From Planctomycetota bacterium (lineage in GTDB: Bacteria > Planctomycetota > Planctomycetia > Pirellulales > UBA1268), in the NCBI GenBank assembly GCA_003670825.1, contig QWQL01000170.1, positions 1 through 9,437 of the forward strand: a stretch of 9,437 nucleotides of DNA, read 5' to 3'. Every line of letters starts with the position of its first letter. Within the stretch, counting starts at the first letter, position 1. The notes under the pieces are model-generated. The model saw nothing but the letters and a program-made list of their open reading frames with translations, made no database searches and was not told where the DNA came from. Below are positions 1 to 5,674 of this stretch, in pieces. The position numbers and the translations under genes are program-made.

Positions 1-360
1 CGTCGAGAGGAAGTTTTCAAACCCAGCGTTTCCGAAGCTGAGGCTCAACCCGACAGCCGGACTGAAGGGGACCGGTCCGTAGAGCTGGGTCGGAACGCCC
101 GTGAAGTATCTAGCGCTCGCACCGGTCGAGTTCCGGTTGCCGATCGTGAACGACGTGGCGCTATTGATGTTGCCGGAGTCGAGATTCGGCGAACCGATGT
201 CGACGAAGGCCTGCGACCCGGTCGAGGTGCCAGCCACGAAAACGACGTCGGGCAGTTCGTTTTGGGTGACCATATCGGCCCGGGCGTTGAATGCACAGCA
301 GGTCACTGCGGTGATGGCGGCGACCGCGCCGCAGGCGCGGATAAACAGGGAACGGGTCAT
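1..360 (-). CDS. Secreted protein of unknown function, 5' part only (left edge)
   Basis: Reading leftward from ATG at 358-360, the frame stays open for 120 codons to the window edge, so the C-terminus is missing. Residues 1-28 form a Sec-type signal peptide: a basic start (MTRSLFIR), a hydrophobic core of Ala, Val, Ile and Cys, and a likely signal peptidase I site after Ala28 (NARA, then DMV). The mature part seen so far is rich in Gly, Ser, Thr, Asn and aromatic residues, like a beta-rich exported protein. In planctomycetes such proteins often end in a PEP-CTERM sorting signal, but that end is outside the window, so this is only a possibility. The start is supported by AAAGG about 9 nt upstream on the minus strand. 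No enzyme family is recognised. The gene-free stretch to its right would be its promoter region and leader. Confidence 0.75.
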   Translation of the reverse strand, partial: MTRSLFIRACGAVAAITAVTCCAFNARADMVTQNELPDVVFVAGTSTGSQAFVDIGSPNLDSGNINSATSFTIGNRNSTGASARYFTGVPTQLYGPVPFSPAVGLSLSFGNAGFENFLST

Positions 361-383
361 GGGATGAAACCTTTCAAAACTGG

Positions 384-418
384 GGCCGGGCGGGCGCGAA
401 CGACCGAGCCTCCCGGCC
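384..418 (-). promoter_or_regulatory. Inverted repeat in the leader of the secreted-protein gene
   Basis: GGCCGGG (384-390) and CCCGGCC (412-418) are perfect 7-bp arms separated by 21 nt. They lie just upstream of the Shine-Dalgarno-like AAAGG and the start codon at 360. In the mRNA this would form a GC-rich stem close to the ribosome binding site, so a role in translation or mRNA stability is plausible. GC-rich DNA gives such arms by chance fairly often, so confidence is low. Confidence 0.3.
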
Positions 419-515
419 AAGGGGTTGGGATTGGTTGACGAACGACGAACGAATCAAACGAACGAACGGACTCCCGCCTGACGGATCAGGCAACAAGGTC
501 CCGGGCCACGAACGA
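396..515. repeat. Clustered CGAACGA-type short repeats
   Basis: The motif (C)GAACGA and close variants recur within about 120 bp: near 397-402, several times in succession between 438 and 470, and again near 508-516. On the minus strand this reads as repeated TCGTTCG. The densest part is a tandem tetranucleotide-like AACG tract broken by short insertions. It lies upstream of the secreted-protein gene, in its leader or promoter. It may be replication-slippage sequence or a cluster of binding sites. Confidence 0.5.
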
Positions 516-740
516 ACGACGGTCGGACTCGGGGTGTGCGGTGAGTGCCCTCGGCCGGTCGGGACGGGGCCACGCCGGGAGCACGGTGGGGAGGCATGGA
601 GCGGTGGATCTGGTGGAACCGGGAACCGCGTTTGCGACACCGGGGGCCCGGCTGCCGAGCCGGTCGGCCACACGTCGGGGTCGGAATGGCCCCACGCCGG
701 GCCAGGGGGGATTTTATTGGGATTTTGCGGGGTTTTCGTG

Positions 741-794
741 CTCACCACTTCGGTGATCACCACTCTGGTGATCGCCTCACCATTTTGGTGAGGC
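741..794. repeat. Three tandem CACC/GGTG dyads (possible operator cluster or RNA stem array)
   Basis: Three near-identical hairpin-forming dyads lie side by side. Dyad 1 has arms TCACC (742-746) and GGTGA (752-756). Dyad 2 has arms ATCACCA (756-762) and TGGTGAT (766-772) around CTC. Dyad 3 has arms GCCTCACCA (774-782) and TGGTGAGGC (786-794) around TTT. The arms agree while the 3-5 nt centres differ, a sign that pairing or dyad symmetry is conserved. Centres are about 15 and 20 bp apart. This suits either an array of dimer-binding operator sites or a run of short RNA stems. A GATTTT-rich patch (about 709-737) adjoins it. The regulated gene is unknown; the nearest downstream gene is the minus-strand secreted protein. 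Confidence 0.65.
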
Positions 795-1239
795 CAGTCC
801 TGCATGCCTGATCGGACCATCTGAGTGCAGGCCGTCTCTGGCCGCGACGCAGGTACCAACCGGGGGTCGTGAGGAACTGGGGAAAACACGGGAAAATCTC
901 TCGAAAACAACGGCACAACTTGACGAGCCACAAATCTCTGGGCGACCGGCCGTCCCCACGGGGGAGACGGTCTGATCACGCGAAAAACATCAAACCAGGA
1001 CAAAACCCGACGATTCCAGGCCGAGGAGCACCGCTCCGCCCGCCGCAATCGCCACAAAGAACGGCCAACAGGCGTTATTTGCCCGTGGGACGCACTTCTT
1101 CCGACGTAATGCCAACGGCAACCTTCATCACTTCACACCTCCACGCTCACAGCGATTACGACACCAGTCGCCGGCGGGAGAGTCACAACACCCTCGTGCC
1201 AGCGGAGAAGAAGACATGCACGTTGCGTGCCAGATGACG

Positions 1240-1256
1240 ACGAGGCCTCGTTTTTT
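1240..1256 (+). terminator. Palindrome with T tract, terminator-like
   Basis: ACGAGGCCTCGT (1240-1251) is a perfect 12-bp palindrome followed immediately by a run of T (1251-1256). As RNA it could fold only as a short stem with a GGCC tetraloop, so it is a weak intrinsic terminator for a plus-strand transcript. No plus-strand gene ends here. The other reading is a palindromic protein-binding site. Confidence 0.25.
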
Positions 1257-1426
1257 AGTGAAAAGGCCCGTAAGGCTCTGGTTTTGGCGTGTTTTTCGAC
1301 GCCATCAGGGTCGACGCGGCTTTCCGGCCGCCTCACCATCTCGGTGGTGGCTCGGAAGGGGGTGGCGATGACCCGCTCACGAGGGCGTGGAACGCCGCCC
1401 CGCCAGGCCGCGGCGAAGGCCGGCCA

Positions 1427-1449
1427 CGAGGCGCGGAGGTGCCGCCTCG
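1427..1449 (-). terminator. Hairpin just downstream of the REC-GGDEF gene
   Basis: CGAGGCG (1427-1433) and CGCCTCG (1443-1449) are perfect 7-bp arms around a 9-nt loop. The stem begins 13 nt beyond the stop codon of the minus-strand response regulator. There is no T tract after it, so it may protect the 3' end or help a factor-dependent stop rather than act as a classical intrinsic terminator. Confidence 0.3.
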
Positions 1450-1462
1450 ACGCGGGCTCGAA

Positions 1463-2428
1463 CTAGGCTCGGCGAGGGGGGGCCTCGCCGGGCACGTCAC
1501 CACCGTCGAGCCGCTCGAACGCCGCGCGGTTGCGGCCGCGGCGCTTGGCCTCGTAGAGGGAGTGGTCCGCGGTGGCGATCAGGTCGTCAGCGCCCGTTGG
1601 GATTGCGGGCACGACCGCGGCCCCGCCGACCGAGACGGTGAGGATGGTGTCTGTGGGGGAGCCTTGGTGCTGGAGTTGCCGCCGCCGCACCGCGGCAAGC
1701 ACTCGTTCTGCAACGTGGGCCGCGGCCGTGATGTCGGTGGCCGGCAGGATGGCCAGGAACTCCTCGCCCCCCCACCGGCAAAGGAAGTCTCCAGGGCGAC
1801 CGCACGAGCCGCGGATCGCCTCTGCGACGGCCATCAGGCAGGCATCGCCAGCCGGGTGGCCGTAGGTGTCGTTATAGGCCTTGAAGTGATCGACATCGAT
1901 CATCAACGCCGCGATGGAGACCCCGTCCTGCCGGCAGCGATCCCACTCCGTGCGGAGCACCTCGGCGAGCTTCCGCCGGTTGGGAAGTCTCGTGAGTGGG
2001 TCAGTGGTGGCGAGTTCCTGCCACTCCCTGGCCGCGGCTGCGTCCTTGGCCTGCTTGGTCACGGCGACCTCGATGGCGACCTTCAGTTCCCTGGCCCGGA
2101 ACGGCTTGACGAGAAACCCGAACGGCGACACCTCGAGCGCGCGTGCCAGAGTGGCCTCGTCGGACTGGGCAGTCAGGAACACGATGGCCGTGTCGCGTCC
2201 GAGGCAGATGCGGCGGGCCGTGTCGATGCCGTCACCACCGTCGGGCAGGTGGACGTCCATCAAGACCACGTGTGGTTGCTCACGAACCACGGCTGCCAAC
2301 GCATCGTCGGGAGTGGTGGCGACGCCGCAGACGTGGTACCCCAAGGATCCGAGCTCCGTCGCCAGCGTGGCCGCGGTGAGCGGCTCGTGCTCGACGATGA
2401 GCACGCGGCGGGGACCGATCGTTGTCAT
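1463..2428 (-). CDS. Response regulator with GGDEF output (probable diguanylate cyclase)
   Basis: A 321-aa cytoplasmic two-domain protein. Residues about 7-125 are a receiver (REC) domain with phospho-acceptor Asp58 (LMDVHLP), Thr86 and Lys108 (VKPF). Residues about 138-305 are a GGDEF domain with the substrate region IDVDHFKAYND (177-187) and the active-site motif GGEEF (220-224), a form seen in working enzymes. An RxxD inhibitory site (Arg211-Asp214) sits five residues before it, as expected for product inhibition. The predicted reaction is two GTP to cyclic di-GMP, controlled by phosphorylation. One oddity is EHE at 13-15, where the usual Mg-binding acidic pair is ED or DD, so His14 replaces an acidic residue. 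ATG at 2428 follows GGGAGGG at good spacing. No sensor kinase lies nearby, so its partner is encoded elsewhere. Family assignment is firm; output strength is inferred. Confidence 0.93.
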   Translation of the reverse strand: MTTIGPRRVLIVEHEPLTAATLATELGSLGYHVCGVATTPDDALAAVVREQPHVVLMDVHLPDGGDGIDTARRICLGRDTAIVFLTAQSDEATLARALEVSPFGFLVKPFRARELKVAIEVAVTKQAKDAAAAREWQELATTDPLTRLPNRRKLAEVLRTEWDRCRQDGVSIAALMIDVDHFKAYNDTYGHPAGDACLMAVAEAIRGSCGRPGDFLCRWGGEEFLAILPATDITAAAHVAERVLAAVRRRQLQHQGSPTDTILTVSVGGAAVVPAIPTGADDLIATADHSLYEAKRRGRNRAAFERLDGGDVPGEAPPRRA

Positions 2429-2657
2429 TGATCCCTCCCAGGCACCGCCGTGGTCGTTTGATCCACCGCGAGAATGTCGACCCGGATTACAACACCCTTG
2501 TCGCCGGGTCCGAAGATCGGCGAGCCTCCGTCGACCTGCCTTGGCCTATGGTACGCTCTCGTTAGGCGAGCCCACGCGGTCGCATGCTCCCCGTCGCCTT
2601 GTAGGGCCGATTCACGGGGGTCATTTCAGGCCATCGATCGTGAAGGGAGCGGATGTC

Positions 2658-3044
2658 GTGAGCAGCACCGAGCGGAGTGAGGCCCGGAGCGTGATCCTAC
2701 GGCTGCGGCGATACCGCGACCGCATCGAGGAAATCACGACCGCCGCCGGAGATCGCGGGCAGCCCGGCGGTGCCGACTCGAACTCGGTCCAGCGAAAACT
2801 CGCCGCCCTGAAGACCGATCTCGACCACGACGTGCATGAGTGCGGCGTCGGCCGGAAGCGGTCTGCCCAGACCGAGTGCGAGCAGCGGTATCTCTGGCCG
2901 GCCCTGCGCGATGCGGCCGGGGCGATGCGGGAAAATAAGCAGCCCTCCCCGCCTGACCCCCGGTCCCATAGCGAACTGGGTATCGCCCGGACCCACATCC
3001 TGCACTACTTGGTGCAGTTGGAAGGCCTCTACCCCAGGCTGTAG
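2658..3044 (+). CDS. Small charged protein of unknown function (128 aa)
   Basis: The GTG at 2658 is preceded by AAGGGAGCGG at suitable spacing. The frame is open much further left, but that part is antisense to the GGDEF gene and is not the real start. Codons from 2658 on have strong G/C third-position preference, supporting coding on this strand. The product is soluble, rich in Arg, Glu and Asp, and probably mostly helical: helix-like stretches at about 5-30, 43-62, 72-93 and 105-126, with a Pro/Ser-rich linker at 95-104. It has Cys62 and Cys74 and several His, with no clear metal motif. No signal peptide or membrane segment is seen. It is divergent from the response regulator (229-bp gap), and the RRM gene follows 205 bp later on the same strand. 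I do not recognise the family. Confidence 0.7.
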   Translation: MSSTERSEARSVILRLRRYRDRIEEITTAAGDRGQPGGADSNSVQRKLAALKTDLDHDVHECGVGRKRSAQTECEQRYLWPALRDAAGAMRENKQPSPPDPRSHSELGIARTHILHYLVQLEGLYPRL

Positions 3045-3203
3045 GTTCGGAGAAGGCGTTGCTTTTGCCGCGGCCGTGGTTTAAAGTTCTGGGGTTGGTG
3101 TGAGACGACGCTAGACGTTGCGCGGCTGCCGCAAGGCCCTTGCCGTTGCTTCTATATCCTCGCCTTGCCATCTGGCGGGCTGCCAATTTCTGGCCCTTTC
3201 GAC

Positions 3204-3230
3204 GTGACCCCGAAAGTTACCTTGGGTCAC
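3204..3230 (+). promoter_or_regulatory. Perfect inverted repeat just upstream of the RRM gene RBS
   Basis: GTGACCC (3204-3210) and GGGTCAC (3224-3230) are exact 7-bp arms around a 13-nt A/T-richer centre. The second arm ends only 4 nt before AGGAGA (3235-3240), the Shine-Dalgarno sequence of the RRM gene. As DNA it could be an operator. As RNA it would be a stem next to the RBS, where temperature or the RRM protein itself could influence translation. Which applies is not shown by the sequence. Confidence 0.5.
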
Positions 3231-3249
3231 ACGTAGGAGAGTTCTGTTC

Positions 3250-3585
3250 ATGGGTAAGAAACTTTATGTTGGGAATCTCGCGTACAGCGTGACAAGCGAG
3301 ACGCTGGAGCAGATGTTCCTCGAGTTCGGCACGGTCGTCAGCGCGCAGGTCATTCAGGACCGCGACACGGGCCGCAGCAAGGGCTTCGGTTTTGTGGAGA
3401 TGCAGGCTGATGACGCCGCGCAGCGGGCGATCAGCGGCATGCACGAGAAGGAGTTCGACGGCCGTCCGCTCACCGTCAACGAAGCCAAGCCGCGCGAGAG
3501 CAGCGGTGGCGGCGGTGGTGGTGGCCGTGGTGGGTACGGCGGCGGCGGTGGTGGCGGTGGTGGTGGCGGCGGACGCCGCTACTAG
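3250..3585 (+). CDS. Glycine-rich RRM-type RNA-binding protein
   Basis: A 111-aa protein with one complete RNA recognition motif at about residues 3-81. RNP2 is LYVGNL (5-10) and RNP1 is KGFGFVEM (44-51), with the RNA-stacking aromatics Tyr6, Phe46 and Phe48 present. Residues 86-111 are a Gly/Arg/Tyr tail almost entirely of glycine, ending RRY. This is the architecture of the small bacterial Rbp proteins known from cyanobacteria and also found in planctomycetes. Cyanobacterial members bind single-stranded RNA, and several respond to cold. A cytoplasmic post-transcriptional role is likely. ATG at 3250 follows AGGAGA with 9-nt spacing. The gene appears to stand alone: a strong terminator follows, and an inverted repeat next to the RBS suggests its own control. 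The glycine tail is encoded by GGC/GGT repeats that could slip in replication. Confidence 0.95.
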   Translation: MGKKLYVGNLAYSVTSETLEQMFLEFGTVVSAQVIQDRDTGRSKGFGFVEMQADDAAQRAISGMHEKEFDGRPLTVNEAKPRESSGGGGGGGRGGYGGGGGGGGGGGGRRY

Positions 3586-3612
3586 GCCGTCCACGTCCTC
3601 AAGCAAACAGGT

Positions 3613-3656
3613 GGCCGAAGAGCGTCGACCGCGACGCTCTTCGGTCATCGCTTTTG
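3613..3656 (+). terminator. Intrinsic terminator of the RRM gene
   Basis: CCGAAGAGCGTCG (3615-3627) and CGACGCTCTTCGG (3632-3644) form a perfect 13-bp stem with a 4-nt loop, extended by a G-U and a G-C pair at the base. A short T run follows at 3652-3655. It begins 28 nt after the RRM stop codon. The stem is symmetrical, but the T run exists only on the plus side, so it serves the RRM transcript. Confidence 0.85.
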
Positions 3657-3888
3657 GGCCATGGCTTTTGCGCCATCGCTTGTGGTGTGGCCGCACGATG
3701 CCACCAGAGCGCATTCGACTTACGTGGTTCGCCGGCTCGGGGGCGGCAAAAGTCGCGTCGCCGGGCGAGGATACGCCCAAGGCTCCTCGAGCGTTCGCCG
3801 ACCCCCTTCGCCTACCCGCCCTCGCTTACGAAGACGACGCTCCACATACCTGAGATGCGCTCGAGCGTGATTCCGGCGACAACAGAAG
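3657..3888. other. Spacer between the RRM terminator and tRNA-Arg
   Basis: No believable gene lies here. Short open frames running into the tRNA on either strand are artefacts of tRNA sequence. No clear terminator for the tRNA is seen on the minus strand. Confidence 0.5.
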
Positions 3889-3962
3889 TACTCCCGACTG
3901 GGATCGAACCAGTAACCTTCAACTTCGGAGGCTGACGCTCTATCCAATTGAGCTACGGGAGC
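3889..3962 (-). tRNA. tRNA-Arg (anticodon CCG)
   Basis: The 74-nt minus-strand sequence folds as a full cloverleaf. The acceptor arms are GCTCCCG and CGGGAGT, followed by discriminator A. The D arm is GCTC/GAGC with GG in its loop. The anticodon arm is TCAGC / GTTGA around loop CTCCGAA, giving anticodon CCG, which reads the arginine codon CGG. The T arm is ACTGG / CCAGT around TTCGATC. The first acceptor pair is G1-U72, a wobble pair where G-C is usual. The 3' CCA is not encoded (CTT follows the discriminator), so it must be added by CCA transferase. CGG is a frequent codon in this GC-rich DNA. A promoter lies immediately upstream. Confidence 0.96.
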
Positions 3963-3975
3963 ATTGGTCGGCGAA

Positions 3976-4005
3976 AGTGTACCAGCCTCGTTCGGCCGAT
4001 GACAG
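3976..4005 (-). promoter_or_regulatory. Promoter of tRNA-Arg (extended -10)
   Basis: On the minus strand, CTGTCA (4005-4000) and TACACT (3981-3976) are separated by 18 bp, and the -10 box is preceded by TGG, giving an extended -10 (TGN). Each hexamer matches the sigma-70-type consensus at 4 of 6 positions. Transcription would start about 7 nt before the mature 5' end of the tRNA at 3962. Confidence 0.5.
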
Positions 4006-4031
4006 CATCCCCTGGTGAAGTCGCCAGGATG
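4006..4031 (-). terminator. Hairpin downstream of the GT2-like gene
   Basis: CATCC plus TGG (4006-4015, with a CC bulge) pairs with CCAGGATG (4024-4031). The stem lies 15 nt beyond the stop codon of the minus-strand GT2-like gene, just before the tRNA promoter. No T tract follows, so this is a weak terminator candidate. Confidence 0.25.
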
Positions 4032-4046
4032 TCGCCTCGCGGCCCA

Positions 4047-5051
4047 TCACGCCGACTTCTTGAGCGCGGGGACCTGCGGCTCGATGTGGGGTCGGGCCGT
4101 AGGCTCGTGGGAGGTCTCGATCCGGTACGTGCGGGCCGTCTCTTCCGGAGAGTCATTCCCGGCGGCCTGTCGCCTGAGCGCCGCGAGTTGCCGGGCCCGC
4201 GGGATGCACGACCCCACCTGCAGGACCGCCGCCAGTCGACCGGCCAACATCGCGAACGTGCCCAGCGGCGCCGTCGCCGCCGCATGCCGCATCACCTCGC
4301 CCAGATGCGCGATCAGGGCGGGCATCGCGCGGTCGCACGGCAGCGAACGCCAGAAGAGCCGCTCCGCATGCAGGCCGGCGACGAAGCTGCTGCGACGTCT
4401 CCGGGATGGACCGCTTACGACCAACGATCCCGGCTCCAGCACGACGCCACGTTTGGCCGCGGCGAGGGCTGCCGCCATGTCGGCCGCGGCGAGGGCCTCG
4501 CCACAGGCTTGGGAAAAGCCGATGTCGATGAGCACGTCAGCCCGCCAGAAGCCGGCCTCAAGCGCCGGCGCTGATGGCAGCCCACCAGTCGTGATGCCGC
4601 CCTTCGTCCGCCGAGGCACGACCGGCACGCTGCGGCCCCCGATCGAGCGCCGGATACCCGCCGACACCGGTTGCTGACGATCGGCTCCCGAGACGGCCAG
4701 CGGCACGACGGCGGCCACGCCCTCCCGGGAAAAGTGCTCGAGCGCCGGCTCGGTCCAGCCTTCCGTCGCCTTCCAGCCGGCGGCCAGCACGTGGATCACA
4801 TCGCCCGTGGCGGCCGCTGCGCCCGCATGGATGCAGCCGATCAGGCCAGAACCTCGGGGAGGCTCAACGAAGCTGACCTCTTCGCGGATATTCCACGGAT
4901 CGTCGTATCGCATGGTGTGCGCGACGATGATTTCGCAGTTGGCCGGCCTGTTTTCGAGGACGCTGACGAGCGTCTCTTCGAGGCCGGACACTTCGGTGGC
5001 GGGAATCACGATCGACAGCCGCTGTCGCCCTGCCTGACGGTCCATCGACAT
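4047..5051 (-). CDS. Degenerate family-2 glycosyltransferase-like protein
   Basis: From the chosen ATG the protein has 334 residues. It starts like a GT-A nucleotide-sugar transferase: LSIVIPA (12-18), then 'GLEETLVSVLENRP...CEIIVAHT' (23-46), matching the family pattern of a first strand, a helix and an EIIVVDD strand. At 83-93, GDVIHVLAAGW occupies the place of the usual GD-(4)-LDAD motif, but the metal-binding Asp residues are absent (LAAG), and the Asp after EIIV is His45. Substrate turnover in the usual way is therefore doubtful. There is no signal peptide or clear membrane span; the C-terminus is Pro/Lys-rich. Start choice is open: ATG 5051 and ATG 5045 both follow a G-run (better spacing for 5045), and GTG 5126 follows AGAGGA but adds 25 residues with atypical codons. 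The 89-aa gene lies upstream on the same strand, so they may be co-transcribed. Confidence 0.75.
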   Translation of the reverse strand: MSMDRQAGRQRLSIVIPATEVSGLEETLVSVLENRPANCEIIVAHTMRYDDPWNIREEVSFVEPPRGSGLIGCIHAGAAAATGDVIHVLAAGWKATEGWTEPALEHFSREGVAAVVPLAVSGADRQQPVSAGIRRSIGGRSVPVVPRRTKGGITTGGLPSAPALEAGFWRADVLIDIGFSQACGEALAAADMAAALAAAKRGVVLEPGSLVVSGPSRRRRSSFVAGLHAERLFWRSLPCDRAMPALIAHLGEVMRHAAATAPLGTFAMLAGRLAAVLQVGSCIPRARQLAALRRQAAGNDSPEETARTYRIETSHEPTARPHIEPQVPALKKSA

Positions 5052-5145
5052 GGTCCCCCCGCTCGATCCCACGCGGCCCAAGCAGACGCTCCCCCCGGAA
5101 CGCCCTCGAAACCTGCTCGTCCCCACCGACGTCGATCCTCTGCGA

Positions 5146-5415
5146 TCAGGCCGCGGCCCGCTGCGGTTGCAGTTCCGTGAACAGATTCACGGTATGGAGC
5201 ATTTCGCCGTCGGCGTCGTAGAACTGTAAGACGCCCACGTCGATCATCCACATCGCGAACATCTCGGCCACACGGTAGCACCGTGCCACGCACCGACCGC
5301 GATCGATGCGGATGTTTTCCTGCAGGTCGTCGACGTCAACGACGTCGGCACCGAGTTTGAGAAAATGCCGTGAAACAAGACCACGGACATCCGCGGCGTT
5401 CATGTGCAGACGCAT
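5146..5415 (-). CDS. Small conserved-looking protein of unknown function (89 aa)
   Basis: ATG at 5415 follows a perfect AGGAGG with 9-nt spacing, which decides the start; a TTG at 5424 touches the Shine-Dalgarno sequence and can be dismissed. The product is soluble and looks alpha/beta: a helix at about 6-22 (NAADVRGLVSRHFLKLG), an acidic segment DVDDLQENI (27-35), then strand-like RCVARCYRV (41-49), FAMWMIDVGVLQFYD (53-67) and GEMLHTVNLF (70-79). Cys42 and Cys46 form a CxxxC pair without other obvious metal ligands. The tail is Gln/Ala-rich. I do not recognise the family. It precedes the GT2-like gene on the same strand with a gap of about 20-100 bp depending on that gene's start, so an operon is likely. 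The lipoate-ligase gene lies 259 bp upstream. Confidence 0.75.
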   Translation of the reverse strand: MRLHMNAADVRGLVSRHFLKLGADVVDVDDLQENIRIDRGRCVARCYRVAEMFAMWMIDVGVLQFYDADGEMLHTVNLFTELQPQRAAA

Positions 5416-5674
5416 GGAAGGCAACCTCCTGTTGCGGGCTGACGAATCGACTTCATGTCGATCGGGTCGAGAAACCTATCGAAGCACTGCCGCCAGCGAA
5501 AGGCTGGTTTGCCACAGGCGAGAGCGTTTCTGGCCGCCCGACCCGCCACCGTGGTAGAGATCGGCCTCTGTGGCCCCCCGAAATCACCATCGAAACAACC
5601 CGCCCCCGATCCTGCAGGTTCGTCCTGATTTCCGCAGTTTGCCCAGCCTGCGTGGTTGGCAGACTCGCGCGACT
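5416..5674. other. Spacer between the lipoate-ligase-like gene and the 89-aa gene
   Basis: No gene is supported here. On the minus strand it must carry the end of the lipoate-ligase transcript and probably a promoter for the 89-aa gene. A small hairpin CCAGC / GCTGG around GAAAG (5493-5507) and an imperfect GTTTGCC / GGCAGAC pair (about 5637-5663) are the only structures seen. I cannot point to a convincing -35/-10 pair. Confidence 0.4.

Larger units (their letters stand above)
361..1462. other. 1.1-kb gene-free region with structured motifs
   Basis: I find no convincing gene here. The open frames give low-complexity Pro/Arg/Ser-rich or Gly-rich translations without recognisable domains or well-placed ribosome binding sites. 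The stretch alternates GC-rich blocks with T-rich or A-rich patches (for example 709-737 and 880-910), unlike the coding regions beside it. It holds several structures described separately: CGAACGA repeats (about 396-515), three tandem dyads (741-794), the inverted repeat CCTGCA (799-804) / TGCAGG (826-831), an imperfect GACCG...CGGTC hairpin (944-972), the small hairpin GCACG-TTG-CGTGC (1218-1230), and a 12-bp palindrome followed by six T (1240-1256). Its left part should contain the promoter and leader of the secreted protein; its right end should contain the 3' end of the GGDEF transcript. An unannotated small RNA is possible but not shown. Confidence 0.5.

Noticed and set aside
374..1057. 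Minus-strand 227-residue open frame in the gene-free region
   Set aside because: The translation is Pro/Arg/Ser-rich without domain signals, has no good RBS, and crosses the tandem dyads and the repeat cluster. It is most likely chance openness of GC-rich DNA.
869..1237. Plus-strand 122-residue open frame
   Set aside because: Composition is irregular, nothing resembles a known domain, and codon third positions are not G/C-biased like the real genes.
1289..2431. 380-residue plus-strand open frame opposite the GGDEF gene
   Set aside because: It is fully antisense to a gene with intact REC and GGDEF motifs, and its translation has no recognisable motif.
3217..3780. 187-residue minus-strand open frame over the RRM gene
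   Set aside because: Its Ala/Thr-rich run is simply the antisense of the glycine tract in the RRM protein.
3654..3947. Short open frames reading into the tRNA, including one ending in LPTGIEPVTFNFGG and one containing EGYWFDPSREYF
   Set aside because: These are translations of tRNA sequence on either strand, a well-known source of false protein annotations.
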